64,000 nucleotides of DNA from an uncultured Wenzhouxiangella sp. (lineage in GTDB: Bacteria > Pseudomonadota > Gammaproteobacteria > Xanthomonadales > Wenzhouxiangellaceae). The notes under the pieces were generated by a model. The model saw only the letters and a program-made list of their open reading frames with translations. It was not told the origin of the DNA and did no database searches. The stretch is taken from positions 32,782 to 96,781 of the forward strand of contig CALEIM010000127.1 in the NCBI GenBank assembly GCA_937876395.1, read 5' to 3'. This document shows positions 1-7,322 of the stretch, piece after piece (positions within the stretch are counted from its first letter, which is position 1; the number at the start of each line of letters is the position of its first letter). Both the position numbers and the translations under genes were made by a program.

Positions 1-2142
1 GATTTCCAGGGTCGTGGTGTAGGCGAACTGGCCGTCGGCCACCCGTTCGCCATTGACTTCGGGCAGGGCGGCGGTGCGCGCCTGGTCCAGCTCGGCGCTG
101 GGCTCGGTGAGTGTCACGCTGTCGATATCGACGGTCATGGCGGCCAGGCGAGCTTCGATCTCATCGTCCATCCCGCTCTGGAAACGCCCGCCCAGATGGT
201 CGGCAAGAAAGGCTTCAATGCGGGCAAACATGGCCAGGCGGTTTTCGCGGCCGCTGAAGCCGTGGCCTTCGTCTTCGGCAACGATGTATTCGACCGGCAG
301 GCCGGCCTCGCGCATGGCCACCACGATCTGGTCGGACTCGGCCTGTTTGACGCGCGGGTCGTTCGCCCCCTGAATAACCAGCAGCGGCCGCTGGATTTTG
401 TCGACGTGGTTGAGTGGCGACTGGCGTTCCAGCCGAGCGCGTCCTTCCTCCGTGTCCGGGTCACCCATGCGCAGCGTGAATATCTGGCGGATCGGGCCCC
501 AATAGGCCGGGATTGAGTCGAGCAGTGTGATCAGATTTGATGGACCAACAATGTCCACGCCGCAGGCGTATGTTTCGGGCGTGAAGGTCAGACCGGCCAG
601 GGTCGCATAACCGCCGTAGGAGCCGCCCATGATGCATACCCGCTCCGGGTCGACCAGGCCCTGATCGATGAGATGCTGGACGCCGTCGGTGATGTCATCC
701 TGCATGGCATCGCCCCACTCCTGGTTGCCCGCGTTGAGAAAGGCTTTGCCGTAGCCGGTTGAGCCGCGGAAATTGGGCTGCAGCACGGCATAGCCCCGGT
801 TGGCCAGGAACTGCACCTGCGAGCGATAGCCCCAGCCGTCGCGCGCCCAGGGTCCGCCGTGGATCAGCGCGACCAGAGGCGGTTTCTCGCCCTCGAAACT
901 CCTGGGCAGGCTCAGATAGGCGGGAATTTCGAGCCCGTCGCGGGCCAGGTAGCGGATCGGCTGCATTTCGACCATGTAATCGATCGGCAGCTCGGGACGC
1001 GAGCGGTAGAGCTCGCTGACCGTCATTTCGTCCCAGTTGAACAGGTAGGTGGTGCCCGGGTCGACGTCGCGCGACAGGTTGACCAGTACCAGAGAGTCAT
1101 CGGAAGTCTGCGGCGCAAAGCCGATCTCGCCGGTAGGCAGCTGTTCGCGCAGGAAGTCCAGTGCGGCCTCGACCCGCTCGGTTTTCGGGTAGATGCGCGG
1201 GCGATCACCGGAATAGACCGTCGCCAACAGCGCATCGTTGGCCCGCGAGAACAGCGCGCCGCCGAAATCGACTTCACCTTCCGGGTCGCGCTCGACCAGC
1301 TCAAGCTCGCCGCTGGTCGCATCCATCAGATAGAGGCCGACCAGATCGTTTTCATCGCCCTTGTTCGATTGAAACCAGACGCGCTGATTGTCGGCGTGAA
1401 AGCGCAGCGGTCCGCAGGCTTCCAGCCAGGAACAGTGGTAGATGGAGTCTCCCAGCTCACCGTCGACCACACGCAGGGTTTCAGTGCCGCCGTCGTCGGT
1501 CTGACGCACGGCCAGGGCCACATCACCGGCCATGTCGATGACCCAGCCGGCTACGTTCTGGTCGTTGACGATCAGAAGTTCGCGCTCACCGCTGGCAAGC
1601 TCGATCCGATAGACATCGTGCAGGGCCGGATCGCGGTCGTTGAGGCCGACCAGAATGTGGCCGGGCATGGACTTGGGCAGGCTGTAGATCATCGCGCGCA
1701 CGCCGTCGATGTCGGTCAGATTGCGCGCCGGCGGCACTTCACCGGCCTCGCCGGCTTCGGGGTCGACGGCCCAGACGTGGTAGTTCTCGTCACCGTCCTT
1801 GTCCTGCACGTAGAGCAGAAAATCGCCGTCGTGGCTCCAGAAATAGCCAGGTACCGGACGCTCATCATCGCTCAGTGGACGCGCGGCATCGAACGGCTCA
1901 TCAATGCCCTTGATCCAGATGTTGCGCACGCCCTGATGTGGGCGCATGAAGCTCAGGTATCGGCCGTCCGGCGATATCTGGGCGCCGGAAATTTCCGGAT
2001 CGTCGAAAAACATCTGGCGATCCAGCAGCGGGGGCAGATCATCGGAATGGTCAGGCGCTTCGGTCGGTTCAGCCGCTGCCGCAGCAATGGCCAGCAGCGC
2101 GCCCAGGGCGGTCAAGGCCCTGGCAAGGGATTTTGCGTTCAT
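1..2142 (-). CDS. S9 family (prolyl oligopeptidase-type) serine peptidase, 3' end cut by window edge
   Basis: Secreted or periplasmic exopeptidase of the S9 family that trims peptides. The 714 visible codons start with a short hydrophobic signal peptide (MNAKSLARALTALGALL...). A beta-propeller region with ISPDGRYLSF-type repeats follows, then an alpha/beta-hydrolase domain. The nucleophile lies in GGSYGGYA (Ser508) and the catalytic His in EGHGF further on. The start at 2142 is supported by AGGAAA seven bases upstream. About 70 residues continue past the His region to the window edge with no stop, so the C-terminus is missing. A second S9 peptidase lies at 7323-9395. Family assignment is secure; substrate and exact subfamily are not. 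Confidence 0.9.
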   Translation of the reverse strand, partial: MNAKSLARALTALGALLAIAAAAAEPTEAPDHSDDLPPLLDRQMFFDDPEISGAQISPDGRYLSFMRPHQGVRNIWIKGIDEPFDAARPLSDDERPVPGYFWSHDGDFLLYVQDKDGDENYHVWAVDPEAGEAGEVPPARNLTDIDGVRAMIYSLPKSMPGHILVGLNDRDPALHDVYRIELASGERELLIVNDQNVAGWVIDMAGDVALAVRQTDDGGTETLRVVDGELGDSIYHCSWLEACGPLRFHADNQRVWFQSNKGDENDLVGLYLMDATSGELELVERDPEGEVDFGGALFSRANDALLATVYSGDRPRIYPKTERVEAALDFLREQLPTGEIGFAPQTSDDSLVLVNLSRDVDPGTTYLFNWDEMTVSELYRSRPELPIDYMVEMQPIRYLARDGLEIPAYLSLPRSFEGEKPPLVALIHGGPWARDGWGYRSQVQFLANRGYAVLQPNFRGSTGYGKAFLNAGNQEWGDAMQDDITDGVQHLIDQGLVDPERVCIMGGSYGGYATLAGLTFTPETYACGVDIVGPSNLITLLDSIPAYWGPIRQIFTLRMGDPDTEEGRARLERQSPLNHVDKIQRPLLVIQGANDPRVKQAESDQIVVAMREAGLPVEYIVAEDEGHGFSGRENRLAMFARIEAFLADHLGGRFQSGMDDEIEARLAAMTVDIDSVTLTEPSAELDQARTAALPEVNGERVADGQFAYTTTLEI

Positions 2143-2257
2143 CGAAAGTTTCCTGGCATGGAGAAAGTAGGGGAAGCCAGCAACCCAAAGCCCAGGCTGC
2201 AAGCAGGGCGGCAACAGGGCTGGCGGACGGCCAGCTCCGGCCCGAGCCTTGCGAGCT

Positions 2258-2698
2258 TCAATCGCGTGGCTCAAAACTTTGGAAATAGGGATTGCCCGCA
2301 CCTGGCTGGATATGGATAAAACCATAGCCGGTTGCCTGGTGGCAGGCGTTGCAGGAGCTGATGACGCCCTCCATCCGCGCCTCGATTGCGGATGCATCCT
2401 GCTCGTCCAGGGCGCCTTCAAGCGCCTCAAAGGCCGGCACCAGCATGGCGGTGGTCAGCTCGCCGACCTTGATGTCGTCGTATTCATCAATGTCCTGCGC
2501 GTCTTCAATGGCCTCTTCGAGCTCATGGGCATAAAAACCGGCCAGTTCATGGTTGCCGGCCTGCACCGACAAATACAGCTTGTGGAGAAAAAGCTGCATA
2601 TCGCCCATGGTGCTGATCATGCTCGGCTGCTCGTCGGCCAGTGCCAGACTGCTGCTCAGCGCCAGGCAGGCGGCAAGCGAAAAAATACGGAGTTTCAT
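2258..2698 (-). CDS. small periplasmic mono-heme cytochrome c-like protein
   Basis: A 146-aa exported protein with a clear signal peptide ending near ALADE. A single heme-binding CxxCH (CNACH, residues 116-120) sits close to the C-terminus. The body before it is predicted helical and acidic. A C-terminal CxxCH after a helical body is the layout of cytochrome c-prime/class II-like proteins, so a periplasmic electron carrier or heme sensor is likely. No redox partner is adjacent: cspA lies upstream and the S9 peptidase downstream on the same strand. GGAGG-type bases stand just upstream of the start. Exact family is uncertain. Confidence 0.72.
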   Translation of the reverse strand: MKLRIFSLAACLALSSSLALADEQPSMISTMGDMQLFLHKLYLSVQAGNHELAGFYAHELEEAIEDAQDIDEYDDIKVGELTTAMLVPAFEALEGALDEQDASAIEARMEGVISSCNACHQATGYGFIHIQPGAGNPYFQSFEPRD

Positions 2699-2767
2699 GG
2701 GTGGCCTCCTGAAGGTCGACGGTAGAGCGTTTCACGATACCACCGCAGCCTGAGCGAGGCCAATAAC

Positions 2768-2794
2768 AAAAAACCCCGCCGGCGGCGGGGTTTT
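2768..2794 (-). terminator. Rho-independent terminator of the cold-shock gene
   Basis: Read on the minus strand, a GC stem (CCCCGCC/GGCGGGG) with flanking A/T pairs is followed by TTTTTT. It lies about 30 bases beyond the cold-shock gene stop. Confidence 0.85.
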
Positions 2795-2821
2795 CTGATC
2801 AGACTGATGAAATCGATGCCC

Positions 2822-3031
2822 TTACAGGGTAACGACGTTGGCAGCCTGCGGGCCCTTCGGGCCATCGGTGACGTCAAAGCCCACCTTGGCACCTTCGGCC
2901 AGGCTCTTGAAGCCCGAGCCGGTCAGGGCGCTGAAGTGCACGAACACGTCGGCACCGCCATTGTCCTGGGAGATGAAGCCGAAGCCCTTCGCGTCATTGA
3001 ACCATTTCACGGTTCCGGTATTGCTGGACAT
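2822..3031 (-). CDS. CspA-family cold-shock protein
   Basis: A 69-aa single cold-shock domain protein. It has the RNP1 motif KGFGFI and RNP2 motif VFVHF, the aromatic and basic residues with which this OB fold binds single-stranded RNA or DNA. In the family these proteins melt RNA secondary structure and assist translation or transcription antitermination. Length matches CspA exactly. It is flanked by its own terminator downstream and a promoter with a long leader upstream, so it is monocistronic. Which Csp paralogue it is, and whether it is cold-inducible, cannot be read from the protein. Confidence 0.95.
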   Translation of the reverse strand: MSSNTGTVKWFNDAKGFGFISQDNGGADVFVHFSALTGSGFKSLAEGAKVGFDVTDGPKGPQAANVVTL

Positions 3032-3214
3032 AATAGTCTTTTACCTTTTCAATTAAGTAATGTCGGGCACGACCACTACGGCCGGACCCGGTGATGCTGT
3101 GAGAACCTGTGATGGCGGAAAATGAGGGGTAGACGGGAAGGAATACTTTCAGATTCGACCACTGCTGTGCTCTGCAGCGGCGCGGATTATACAACGACTT
3201 GAGGTAAATAGCCA
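3032..3214 (-). promoter_or_regulatory. cspA-type promoter and long 5' leader
   Basis: On the minus strand a perfect TATAAT lies at 3191-3186, with a weak -35 (TGGCTA, 3214-3209) 17 bases away. Transcription would begin near 3179, leaving a leader of about 147 nt before the ATG at 3031. Long structured leaders that act as temperature-responsive switches are known for E. coli cspA. The same role here is inference from length and position. Confidence 0.6.
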
Positions 3215-3438
3215 GTTTATTTTGTTTTTTGGTCTTATGCTTTATCTGAACCGGGCGCAGCCCTTGCATCCTGGGTCGATGGCACCCACCATTCAGGGAT
3301 GCTGGTGTAATGGACAGCCGGCCGCAGCACACTTTCACCCGACAGCAGCGCCCGTCTCCATCGCCGTTGATCCGGCTGGAGCCCGTTCGCATGGTCCAGG
3401 CTGCCGCAACGATTACCGGCCCGGAGGCCGCCAACAAT

Positions 3439-3702
3439 ATGAAAACCCTGTTTGTTCGCAATATTCATCCTGAAACGCGCGAAAAGGATCTGCGCGAACT
3501 GTTCTCCCGCCACGGCACCGTGCGTGGCCTGAAGTTGCCCATGGATATTTTCACCCGGCGCTGCAAGGGCATTGCCATGGTTGATATGGAAGGCCACCAC
3601 GCGCGTGCTGCCCAGGCCGGCCTGGATGGGGCAATGTTCAACGGTCAGGCCCTGCAGGTGCGCGAGGAACGCCCACGCGGCAAACGCGGCGGCCGGCGCT
3701 AA
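3439..3702 (+). CDS. small RRM-domain RNA-binding protein
   Basis: An 87-aa protein that is essentially one RNA recognition motif. RNP2 is LFVRNI at residues 4-9 and a degenerate RNP1 is around KGIAMVDM, followed by a basic tail (RPRGKRGGRR). Proteins of this type bind RNA; in bacteria they are small and often associated with cold or stress, which suits the divergent cold-shock gene next door. The frame is open back to 3310, but the RRM begins at MKTLFVRN and GGAGG lies 11 bases before this ATG, so the shorter start is chosen. No operon partner downstream is evident. Confidence 0.82.
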   Translation: MKTLFVRNIHPETREKDLRELFSRHGTVRGLKLPMDIFTRRCKGIAMVDMEGHHARAAQAGLDGAMFNGQALQVREERPRGKRGGRR

Positions 3703-3785
3703 AAAGCGCGCGATCCGGTCCGCGCCGATTCAGTATTGATCGGGCCCGGCTGCGGCGGCTGACATAATCCGGAGGACAGACGAGC

Positions 3786-4220
3786 GTGACCTATCTGCTG
3801 GTGGCCGTTGCCGCGCTGATGTTCGGCCTCTACAACGTCCTCATCAAGGTCTCATCCGGTCACATTCAGGCGGTGCTTGGCGCCGTTGTTCTCCAGTTTG
3901 TCGCCGCTTTTATCGGCCTCGCTCTGCTGATCTATCTGTATCTGGCCTCGCCCACCGAGTTCACGGTGACCAGCCGTGGGCTGGTTCTTGCGGCGCTGGC
4001 CGGCGTGGCTATCGGCGTAGTGGAAATCGCCAGTTTTATGGTCTACGGCCGCGGTTTGGCCGTGGCCGTGGGCAATCCGCTGATTGTTGGCGGATCGCTG
4101 GTAGTGACCACCGGTGTGGGCGTCGTGCTCCTGCGCGAGCATCTCAACGGCACGCAGCTCATGGCGGTTGCCCTGATCATGCTCGGCATCGCCCTGCTGA
4201 CCTGGCAGGCGGCGCGCTAG
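3786..4220 (+). CDS. EamA/DMT-type small membrane transporter
   Basis: A 144-aa hydrophobic protein with about five predicted transmembrane helices, resembling a single EamA (drug/metabolite transporter) domain. Half-size proteins of this family usually dimerise to make a ten-helix exporter. A glycine-rich stretch (VVTTGVGVVLLREHL) near the C-terminal helices is typical of the fold. The start is GTG, preceded by GGAGG 11 bases upstream, with a CATAAT -10-like sequence before it. No neighbour indicates the substrate. Confidence 0.72.
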   Translation: MTYLLVAVAALMFGLYNVLIKVSSGHIQAVLGAVVLQFVAAFIGLALLIYLYLASPTEFTVTSRGLVLAALAGVAIGVVEIASFMVYGRGLAVAVGNPLIVGGSLVVTTGVGVVLLREHLNGTQLMAVALIMLGIALLTWQAAR

Positions 4221-4248
4221 TCGCGCGCACGGCGCGAATATTTCAGGC

Positions 4249-4254
4249 TAGAAT
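4249..4254 (+). promoter_or_regulatory. -10 element of tRNA-Ala (TAGAAT)
   Basis: GGCTAGAAT lies 24 bases before the mature tRNA 5' end, which places the start of transcription near 4261. There is no convincing -35. The same nonamer recurs upstream of several genes in this window. Confidence 0.5.
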
Positions 4255-4278
4255 ACGCCTCCAGCACAATCCCCCCGT

Positions 4279-4354
4279 GGGGCCGTAGCTCAGTTGGGAG
4301 AGCGCAGCATTCGCATTGCTGAGGTCAGGGGTTCGATTCCCCTCGGCTCCACCA
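4279..4354 (+). tRNA. tRNA-Ala (anticodon CGC)
   Basis: A 76-nt cloverleaf folds by eye. The acceptor stem is GGGGCCG/CGGCTCC with one G-U pair. The D stem is GCTC/GAGC and the anticodon stem CAGCA/TGCTG, with a seven-base loop TTCGCAT giving anticodon CGC, which decodes GCG alanine codons. The T stem is AGGGG/CCCCT. The CCA end is encoded. GCG is a plausible frequent codon in this GC-rich genome. Confidence 0.96.
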
Positions 4355-4478
4355 CTCCTCTTCAATCTTTATAGCTCCTTCGGGACAGGGTTCAGTTCAT
4401 AGCTGGCGCTGCGTCCACCCGCTGTCGATTTCCGCAGCACGCCGCGGGCGAGTATCCCGTTGCGTCCTCTGAGCCATA

Positions 4479-5243
4479 ATGAATGCCATGCAGGCGGCAG
4501 ACGGCCAGGTTATTTTGATTACCGGTGCAAGTTCCGGTCTGGGTCGCGGTATGGCGCGGGAGTTTGCCGCGCGCGGCTGTCATCTGGCCCTGTGTGCGCG
4601 GCGCAGCGAACGCCTTGAAACTCTGCGCGCCGAACTGCTTGATCGCTACCGGGTGAGGGTGGAAATTCGCAGCCTGGATGTCAACGACCATGGCCAGGTA
4701 TTTGCCGTGTTTCGCGAGTTCGCCGCCGCGTTTGGCCGGCTGGACCGGGTGATAGTCAACGCCGGCATCGGCGATGGGCGGCGCATCGGCAGCGGTCGCT
4801 TCGAGCAAAACCGGCGGGTCATGGAAACCAACCTGGTCGCGGCCCTGGCCCAGTGTGAAGCGGCCGTCGAGCGGTTTCGTGAGCAAAATCACGGCCATCT
4901 GGTCTTGATGTCGTCGATAAGTGCTGTGCGGGGTCTGCCCGGCTCGATGACCAGCTATGCGGCCAGCAAGGCCGGTCTGCGGCATCTGGGCGAAGGCATT
5001 CGCGCCGAGCTGATCAACACGCCGATTCGGGTAACCACCCTGCTGCCCGGCTATATTCGCACCGAGCTCAACGCGGGCGCAGAGAAACTGCCCTTCGCAG
5101 TGGATGAAGTGAGCGGCAGTCGCGCCCTGGTGCGTGCGATTGAACGGGCTCCGGCCACCGCCTGTGTGCCGGCCTGGCCGTGGCGACCGATTAGCTGGCT
5201 GCTCAAACTGCTGCCGCTGAAGCTGATCGCCCGCTTCGCCTGA
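4479..5243 (+). CDS. short-chain dehydrogenase/reductase (SDR)
   Basis: A 254-aa classical SDR. The cofactor motif TGASSGLG is at residues 15-22, the structural NAG at 94-96, the catalytic Ser near 145-146, and Tyr160/Lys164 in SYAASK. Such enzymes oxidise or reduce an alcohol/carbonyl with NAD(P)(H). The arginines at 41-42 just after the second beta strand suggest NADP preference, which is inference. The C-terminus carries a hydrophobic/basic segment (SWLLKLLPLKLIARF) that could contact the membrane. It is followed after four bases by an FGGY kinase, so the two are probably cotranscribed. Substrate unknown. Confidence 0.88.
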   Translation: MNAMQAADGQVILITGASSGLGRGMAREFAARGCHLALCARRSERLETLRAELLDRYRVRVEIRSLDVNDHGQVFAVFREFAAAFGRLDRVIVNAGIGDGRRIGSGRFEQNRRVMETNLVAALAQCEAAVERFREQNHGHLVLMSSISAVRGLPGSMTSYAASKAGLRHLGEGIRAELINTPIRVTTLLPGYIRTELNAGAEKLPFAVDEVSGSRALVRAIERAPATACVPAWPWRPISWLLKLLPLKLIARFA

Positions 5244-5247
5244 GCCG

Positions 5248-6813
5248 ATGAGCGACGGGCCGCTGATCCTCGCCATTGACTGCGGCACGCAAAGCGTACG
5301 CGCCCTGCTGTTTGACGCTCGCGGAACGCTGTGCGGGCGGGCAAAAATCGAGATGCAGCCTTGGTTTTCACCCGCGCCGGACCGGGCTGAACAGGACCCC
5401 GAACTCTACTGGAGCGAACTGGAACGCGCCGTGCGCATGCTGTGGCGCGACGGCCATGATCCGACCCGTATTGCCGCGCTGACCGTCACTACCCAGCGCC
5501 GCACCCAGATTTGTCTGGACGCGGAAGATCGTGTGCTGCGCCCGGCGATCGTCTGGGCCGATCGCCGCCGCGTGCCCGGCAAGGATTTGCCCGCGCTGCC
5601 GCTCCGATGGGCCGTACTGGCCCGGATCAGCGGTCGCGCGCGTGCCTTGGCGAAATTGCGCGAACACGCCGAATGCAACTGGCTGGCCGTGCACGAGCCC
5701 GAAATCTGGAAGCGAACCAAACGTTTCGTTGGCCTGTCAGGCTTTATCAATCTGCGCCTGACCGGCGAATGGCGCGACGCGATCAGCAGCCAGGTCGGCT
5801 ATCTGCCGTTTGATTACAGGGCTCGCCGCTGGGCGCGTGAAGGCAACTGGCGCTGGGCAGCCTTGGCCGTGGGCCGCGATCAGTTGCCAGAGCTGGTGCC
5901 GGCCGGACAGCCGCTTGGACAGCTCAACGCCGCATCGGCCCAACATCTGGGTCTGCAAGCCGGCCTGCCGGTGATCGCCGCCGGGGCCGACAAGGCCTGT
6001 GAACTGGTCGGCGCCGGGATCAGCGACCCGCACAGCGCCTGCATCAGTTTCGGCACCCGTTCAACGGTCAGCGTTCACAGCAAACGTTATTTTGAGGCGC
6101 GCTCGCCCATGCCGGCGTTTCCGGCGGCTCGCGAAGGCCATTACATGGTGGAAGCGGCCGTGCCACGCGGATTCTGGATGGTGAGCTGGTTCAAAGAGCA
6201 GTTCGGGCATGATGAACGTGAACGCCGGCGTGCGGCTACAGCGGGCGTCACGGCCGAGGCCCTGCTCGATAATCTGATCGCCGACATTCCACCCGGTTCG
6301 CTGGGCCTGATGCTGCAGCCGTACTGGGGCAGTGATCTGGATGTGGGGCCGGAGACCAAAGGCTCGATTATCGGTTTTGGCGATATCCATACCCGCGCCC
6401 ACCTGTACCGGGCCATGCTGGAAGGCATCGTCTTCGAGCTGCGCTGTGGGGCCGAGCGCATCCAGGGGCGTTCGCACCGGTCGATCAGGTTGCTGCGCGC
6501 GGTTGGCGGTGGGGCGCGATCGGAAGCGGTCCTGCAGATTACCGCCGATGTGTTCAACTGCCCGGTCGAGCGGCCGCACACGGTTGAAGCATCCGGTCTG
6601 GGCGCGGCAATGCTGGCTGCTGTCGGCCTGGGCTGGTATCCGGACCTGGATTCGGCCACCGAGCACATGATCCGGCCCGGCCGTCGTGTCGAACCTGCGC
6701 CCGACAGTCACGTCGTGTATGAGCGGCTCTATCGGCGCGTCTACCGCCGGCTGTATCGGCGCTTGGCGCCACTGTACCGCGAGATTCGCCGGATTACCGG
6801 CTATCCGGAATGA
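5248..6813 (+). CDS. FGGY-family carbohydrate kinase
   Basis: A 521-aa sugar or polyol kinase of the FGGY family, which phosphorylates substrates such as glycerol, xylulose, gluconate or ribulose with ATP. The N-terminal phosphate loop reads AIDCGTQSVRALLFD. The catalytic base region GADKA carries Asp248. The C-terminal ATP-binding block GGGARSEAVLQITADV and the GLGAAMLAAVGLG stretch are both present. The last 40 residues are very Arg/Tyr-rich. It begins four bases after the SDR stop, suggesting a shared catabolic step. Which sugar is used cannot be judged from sequence. Confidence 0.88.
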   Translation: MSDGPLILAIDCGTQSVRALLFDARGTLCGRAKIEMQPWFSPAPDRAEQDPELYWSELERAVRMLWRDGHDPTRIAALTVTTQRRTQICLDAEDRVLRPAIVWADRRRVPGKDLPALPLRWAVLARISGRARALAKLREHAECNWLAVHEPEIWKRTKRFVGLSGFINLRLTGEWRDAISSQVGYLPFDYRARRWAREGNWRWAALAVGRDQLPELVPAGQPLGQLNAASAQHLGLQAGLPVIAAGADKACELVGAGISDPHSACISFGTRSTVSVHSKRYFEARSPMPAFPAAREGHYMVEAAVPRGFWMVSWFKEQFGHDERERRRAATAGVTAEALLDNLIADIPPGSLGLMLQPYWGSDLDVGPETKGSIIGFGDIHTRAHLYRAMLEGIVFELRCGAERIQGRSHRSIRLLRAVGGGARSEAVLQITADVFNCPVERPHTVEASGLGAAMLAAVGLGWYPDLDSATEHMIRPGRRVEPAPDSHVVYERLYRRVYRRLYRRLAPLYREIRRITGYPE

Positions 6814-6842
6814 TGGCGTAACCGGCCCGCTAGACTGTGGGC

Positions 6843-7268
6843 ATGGACTACGAGTTTTTCGCCAGTCTGCCCGCACCCGGACTGCTTGGCGATGGTGTCA
6901 TGGTTGTCCATGCCCTGTTTGTGGCTTTTGTTGTTGGTGGACAGATTGCTGTACTGCTGGGCTGGTGGCGCGGCTGGCGTTGGGTGCGCCGTCCGGGATT
7001 TCGCGTGCCGCACCTGGGCGTGATTGCCTATGTCCTCATCCAGTCCTTGCTTGGGCGGCCGTGCCCGCTGACGGTCTGGGAGGCCGAGCTGCGACGCGCG
7101 GCCGGTCAGGCCCACCATGATCAGGGTTTTATTGTCTATTGGGTCGGCGAACTGCTGTTTCTGCACCCGCCCGGCTGGGCTTTTACCCTGGGCTATTCCG
7201 TATTCGCGGCCCTGGTAGCGATCAGCTGGGTGCATTTTCCACCGCGTCGCCGTAAGCACTTGCGGTAG
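6843..7268 (+). CDS. DUF2784 membrane protein
   Basis: A 141-aa integral membrane protein with about three or four hydrophobic segments, matching the DUF2784 family (conserved features include HALFVAFVVGGQ and the GRPCPLT loop). Function of the family is unknown. A GTG six bases upstream (6837) is in frame, but the ATG at 6843 is preferred. A TAGACT -10-like element ends only six bases before the ATG, so the message may have almost no leader. It converges with the S9 peptidase gene downstream. Confidence 0.75.
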   Translation: MDYEFFASLPAPGLLGDGVMVVHALFVAFVVGGQIAVLLGWWRGWRWVRRPGFRVPHLGVIAYVLIQSLLGRPCPLTVWEAELRRAAGQAHHDQGFIVYWVGELLFLHPPGWAFTLGYSVFAALVAISWVHFPPRRRKHLR

Positions 7269-7274
7269 CAGATC

Positions 7275-7301
7275 CCAGACCGCCGGTGACCGGCGGCCTG
7301 G
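7275..7301. terminator. palindrome between convergent genes
   Basis: CCGCCGG-TGA-CCGGCGG with flanking CCAG/CTGG sits between the DUF2784 and S9 stops. There is no adjacent T-run on either strand, so a bidirectional terminator is only a suggestion. Confidence 0.4.
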
Positions 7302-7322
7302 CGCGCTGGTTGAAAAAAAGCG

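Noticed and set aside
859..2319. 486-codon open frame on the plus strand
   Set aside because: It is antisense to the S9 peptidase, has no ribosome site and its translation shows no family features. It is a by-product of high GC.
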